64,000 bases of DNA from contig NZ_CP090364.1 in assembly GCF_021432065.1 (NCBI RefSeq), forward strand, positions 3,238,601 to 3,302,600. Reading direction: 5' to 3'. Shown here in pieces: positions 59,904-64,000 of this stretch. A program made the position numbers and the translations under genes. Numbering within the stretch: the stretch's first letter is position 1; the number at the start of each line of letters is the position of its first letter. A model generated the notes under the pieces. It was not told the DNA's origin and searched no databases. It was given only the letters and a program-made list of their open reading frames with translations. The DNA comes from Photobacterium sp. TLY01 (GTDB taxonomy: Bacteria; Pseudomonadota; Gammaproteobacteria; Enterobacterales; Vibrionaceae).

Positions 59904-60167
59904 TCAGCCGACTTCAATCTCTCCCGTGGCATTAAATGCCTCTTCTTCGATCAGAGATTCAGCCATCTCTTCCAGATCAAAGCGGTATTCGGCGAAGGCG
60001 GTCAGTATGGCCGCCTCATCCGCCAAGGGTGAACCCGCCTGATTTTCCAGCCACGCAAGACTAACCCAGCACCGGATCAACGCACCGGCTTGCTGCGCAG
60101 GAAAACAAACAGCCTTGCGCTCGCTGTCCCAGGTTTGCAGATCAGCAAACAATATATCCTGATTCAT
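59904..60167 (-). CDS. DUF1488 family protein
   Basis: An 87-aa protein opening MNQDILFADLQTWDSERKAV with CFPAQQAGALIRCWVSLAWL, the DUF1488 pattern found next to aroE in Vibrionaceae and relatives. Function unknown. It follows aroE by 8 nt and is likely the last gene of tsaC-hemF-aroE. Confidence 0.85.
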   Translation of the reverse strand: MNQDILFADLQTWDSERKAVCFPAQQAGALIRCWVSLAWLENQAGSPLADEAAILTAFAEYRFDLEEMAESLIEEEAFNATGEIEVG

Positions 60168-60175
60168 GATGACTC

Positions 60176-61015
60176 TTATTTTGCCTGAAGAGAACGGCGT
60201 AGTTCACGCAGGACCTGTTCGGTTCCCGGACGTATCCCTCGCCATAACAAAAAACTTTCCGCCGCCTGACCCACCAGCATCCCCAAGCCGTCAATCACCT
60301 GACGAGCGCCTAATGCTGCAGCCCACTGATTGAAAGTCGTCTGCTCCTGGCCATAAACCATGTCGTAGCACACCACATCCGGGTGAATCAATGTCTCCGG
60401 TATACCCGGCAATGACTGACTGAGGCTGGCAGAGGTTGAATTGATAATGAGATCATAAGGCTGTGAGGGAGACAGATTGTCCATTGCCAAAGCCGATACC
60501 TCACCATAAGAGGCAAACAGATCGGCCAGCTCAACCGCTTTCGGTAAGGTACGGTTTGTAATCGTCAGGCTTGCCGGTTGCTGAGCCAGCAGCGGTAAAA
60601 TCACACCGCGGGCAGCGCCCCCGGCACCCACCAACAGAATCCGTTTCTCTTTGAGCACCACATGATGGCGCAACAGATCCTGCACCAGCCCCTCACCATC
60701 CGTGTTATCGCCCAGAATTCCGCCATCGTCGAGTTTCTTGAGCGTGTTCACCGCACCCGCCAATTGCGCCCGTTCGGTCAACTGGTCCGCATAGGCAAAA
60801 GCCTGCTCTTTAAATGGCACAGTAATATTGCAGCCACGCCCCCCCTGCGCAAAGAACTGATCGGCTGCAGCCCGGAATGCCTCCAGCGGCACCAGCTGCG
60901 CTTCGTAGTTCATGCGCTGCGCTGTCTGGCGCGCAAACAGCGTGTGAATAAACGGAGACTTACTCTGGGCGATCGGGTTGCCGAAAACGACATACTGGTC
61001 CTTATCCTGACTCAT
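60176..61015 (-). CDS. aroE: Shikimate dehydrogenase
   Basis: A 279-aa NADP-dependent enzyme of aromatic amino acid synthesis. N-terminal substrate domain with [18 protein letters not shown] and [11 protein letters not shown] (catalytic Lys), NADP domain with GAGGAARGV and NRT, and a C-terminal [18 protein letters not shown] motif. Confidence 0.96.
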   Translation of the reverse strand: MSQDKDQYVVFGNPIAQSKSPFIHTLFARQTAQRMNYEAQLVPLEAFRAAADQFFAQGGRGCNITVPFKEQAFAYADQLTERAQLAGAVNTLKKLDDGGILGDNTDGEGLVQDLLRHHVVLKEKRILLVGAGGAARGVILPLLAQQPASLTITNRTLPKAVELADLFASYGEVSALAMDNLSPSQPYDLIINSTSASLSQSLPGIPETLIHPDVVCYDMVYGQEQTTFNQWAAALGARQVIDGLGMLVGQAAESFLLWRGIRPGTEQVLRELRRSLQAK

Positions 61016-61044
61016 GGCTGCAAACTTTCCTTATCTAGCGGTAA

Positions 61045-62515
<1,471 letters not shown>

Positions 62516-62626
62516 GTCCTCAATGCATTGATACCGCACCAGACCCACTGGCAGCAGCTGTTCATTCTCTGGGGCGCTATTTTAACGCAATCTCAGCGAA
62601 CTGCATCAATTACGCCTCAGACCGCG

Positions 62627-62664
62627 ACGCAAACGTTTTCCTTGGGGAAAAATCTCCGTATAAT
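62627..62664 (+). promoter_or_regulatory. purE promoter with PurR operator
   Basis: ACGCAAACGTTTTCCT at 62627-62642 matches the PurR box consensus (ACGCAAACGTTTTCGT) in all but one base. A perfect TATAAT -10 lies at 62659-62664, 17 bp from a weak TTTTCC -35 that is inside the box, so bound PurR would block RNA polymerase. PurR control of purEK is established in E. coli. Confidence 0.9.
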
Positions 62665-62712
62665 GCGCGTCAAACCCTCTTGCCTGATTAACATAACCCT
62701 AAGGAGTTCGGG

Positions 62713-63201
62713 ATGAAAGTCGGTATTATCATGGGCTCAAAATCTGACTGGCCAACCATGCAACATGCAGCTGAGATGCTGGATCGCTTCAATATTGCCT
62801 ACGAAACCCGGGTGGTTTCCGCGCACCGGACTCCGCACCTGCTGGCCGAATACGCCGAAACCGCACATCAGCGCGGTATTTCGGTGATTATCGCAGGCGC
62901 TGGCGGGGCCGCTCATCTGCCGGGCATGACCGCGGCGTTTACCAGCCTGCCAGTGCTGGGTGTTCCGGTTCAGTCTCGTGCCCTGAAAGGGTTGGACTCG
63001 CTGCTGTCGATTGTTCAGATGCCAAAAGGTGTGGCCGTCGGCACACTGGCCATTGGTGAAGCAGGTGCGGCCAATGCCGGTTTGCTGGCCGCACAAATCA
63101 TTGGCACACAAAATGCCGACGTGATGGCAGCCATTGATGCCTTCCGCAAAGAACAGACGGACACAGTCCTGAGCCAGCCAGATCCTTCAGAGGATGCGTG
63201 A
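62713..63201 (+). CDS. purE: N5-carboxyaminoimidazole ribonucleotide mutase (PurE)
   Basis: Class I PurE of 162 aa: [12 protein letters not shown] and [11 protein letters not shown] motifs contain the active-site Ser/Asp and His. AAGGAG precedes the ATG by 6 nt. Next to purK, whose product it uses; purine synthesis. Confidence 0.97.
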   Translation: MKVGIIMGSKSDWPTMQHAAEMLDRFNIAYETRVVSAHRTPHLLAEYAETAHQRGISVIIAGAGGAAHLPGMTAAFTSLPVLGVPVQSRALKGLDSLLSIVQMPKGVAVGTLAIGEAGAANAGLLAAQIIGTQNADVMAAIDAFRKEQTDTVLSQPDPSEDA

Positions 63202-63203
63202 TC

Positions 63204-64000
63204 ATGAAGAAGGTTCTGGTTTTAGGTGCCGGGCAATTGGCCCGCATGATGTCGCTGGCTGGCGCCCCGTTAAATATTGATGTGATCGCCTACGATGTGA
63301 ACAGCGAAAACATCGTGCACCCGCTGACCCAAAACGTGCTGGGTCACGGACTGGACAGCGCCATTGCTCAGTGCGACGTTATCACCGCAGAGTTTGAGCA
63401 CATCCCGCACAATATCCTGGATATCTGCGAAAAAAGCGGAAAGTTCCTGCCGACGACCGCAGCGATCAAAGCCGGCGGTGACCGTCGCCTTGAGAAAGCC
63501 CTGCTCGATACCGCCGGGGTAAAAAATGCCAGATATACCGTGATTCAAAGCCGCGAAGATCTGAACACCGCCATCGAACATGTTGGCGTCCCTATGGTGC
63601 TGAAAAGCGCACTGGGCGGCTATGACGGAAAAGGTCAGTGGCGGTTGAAAACCGCAGCCGATGCTGACCTTATCTGGCCGGAAATGGCACAATGCATCGC
63701 TGCCACCCCAACCCAGGCCATTGTGGCAGAAGAGTTCGTACCTTTTGATCGCGAAGTCTCTCTGGTTGGCGTGCGTAGCAAAAACGGTGATGTCGCTGTT
63801 TATCCGCTGGCGGAAAATGTGCACACCGATGGGGTACTGAGCCTGTCTACCGCAATCCATTGCCCTGAGCTGCAGCAACAAGCCAACAACATGTTTACCG
63901 CCGTAGCCAACAGTCTGGACTACGTCGGTGTCCTGGCGCTGGAGTTCTTTGACGTGCAAGGCCAGCTTTTGGTGAATGAAATTGCCCCGCGAGTCCACAA
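63204..64000 (+). CDS. purK: N5-carboxyaminoimidazole ribonucleotide synthase (PurK), partial
   Basis: The first 265 codons, cut by the window end. It starts [20 protein letters not shown] 2 nt after the purE stop (GTGATCATG), then ATP-grasp features: [23 protein letters not shown] and [15 protein letters not shown], and ends in NEIAPRVH at the edge. Makes N5-CAIR from AIR, bicarbonate and ATP. Rest is outside the window. Confidence 0.96.
   Translation, partial: MKKVLVLGAGQLARMMSLAGAPLNIDVIAYDVNSENIVHPLTQNVLGHGLDSAIAQCDVITAEFEHIPHNILDICEKSGKFLPTTAAIKAGGDRRLEKALLDTAGVKNARYTVIQSREDLNTAIEHVGVPMVLKSALGGYDGKGQWRLKTAADADLIWPEMAQCIAATPTQAIVAEEFVPFDREVSLVGVRSKNGDVAVYPLAENVHTDGVLSLSTAIHCPELQQQANNMFTAVANSLDYVGVLALEFFDVQGQLLVNEIAPRVH

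Overview
The window is a stretch of conserved chromosomal backbone from a marine gammaproteobacterium, almost certainly a member of the Vibrionaceae (Photobacterium, Grimontia, Salinivibrio or a relatively GC-rich Vibrio relative; the genus cannot be fixed from sequence reading alone). The gene order recQ-rarD-ggt-uvrD / yigB-xerC-DUF484-dapF-lysA-lptM / cyaY / cyaA / hemCDXY / hemB-tatD-tatCBA-ubiB-ubiJ-ubiE-rmuC / thiCEFSGH / fluC / rrn / gamma-carbonic anhydrase / aroE-hemF-tsaC / purEK matches the region near oriC on the large Vibrio chromosome. Both rRNA operons are read leftward, so the origin probably lies beyond the right edge. No prophage, insertion sequence, integron or CRISPR array was seen.

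Left part (1-14.4 kb): DNA repair (recQ, uvrD with a LexA-like operator), RarD-type transporter, periplasmic gamma-glutamyltransferase, and the lysine/cell-wall block lptM-lysA-dapF-DUF484-xerC-yigB. Wedged between yigB and uvrD, on the opposite strand, is a four-gene accessory cassette (7379-9768): a small secreted Cys-containing DUF2282 peptide, a DUF692/MNIO iron oxidase, a DUF2063 partner and a DoxX-like membrane protein. This is the architecture of a bufferin-type ribosomally made, post-translationally modified metal-binding peptide, and it is the most interesting system in the window.

Middle (14.4-47.8 kb): frataxin cyaY and class I adenylate cyclase (UUG start); haem genes hemC-hemD-hemX-hemY and, further on, hemB of the zinc-independent-looking type; two little-known small genes (a 27-residue membrane peptide and a Cys- and Lys-rich 157-residue protein); rsmJ; a periplasmic-sensor PAS-PAS-GGDEF-EAL protein; asnC; the Tat translocon with tatD; the ubiquinone genes ubiE-ubiJ-ubiB; rmuC; an EamA exporter; a divergent LysR/MFS pair; a long aminopeptidase P; the thiamin operon thiCEFSGH behind a TPP riboswitch; a universal stress protein; and the fluoride channel fluC.

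Right part (47.8-64 kb): tRNA-Trp, then two complete tandem rRNA operons (5S, 23S, 16S on the minus strand). The first has tRNA-Ala and tRNA-Ile in its spacer, the second has none. Their 23S genes look nearly identical, but the 16S genes differ at about 17 positions clustered in helices, with compensatory changes. Beyond them are a gamma-class carbonic anhydrase-like protein, a DUF1488 gene, aroE, hemF, tsaC and purE-purK behind a near-perfect PurR operator; purK runs off the window.
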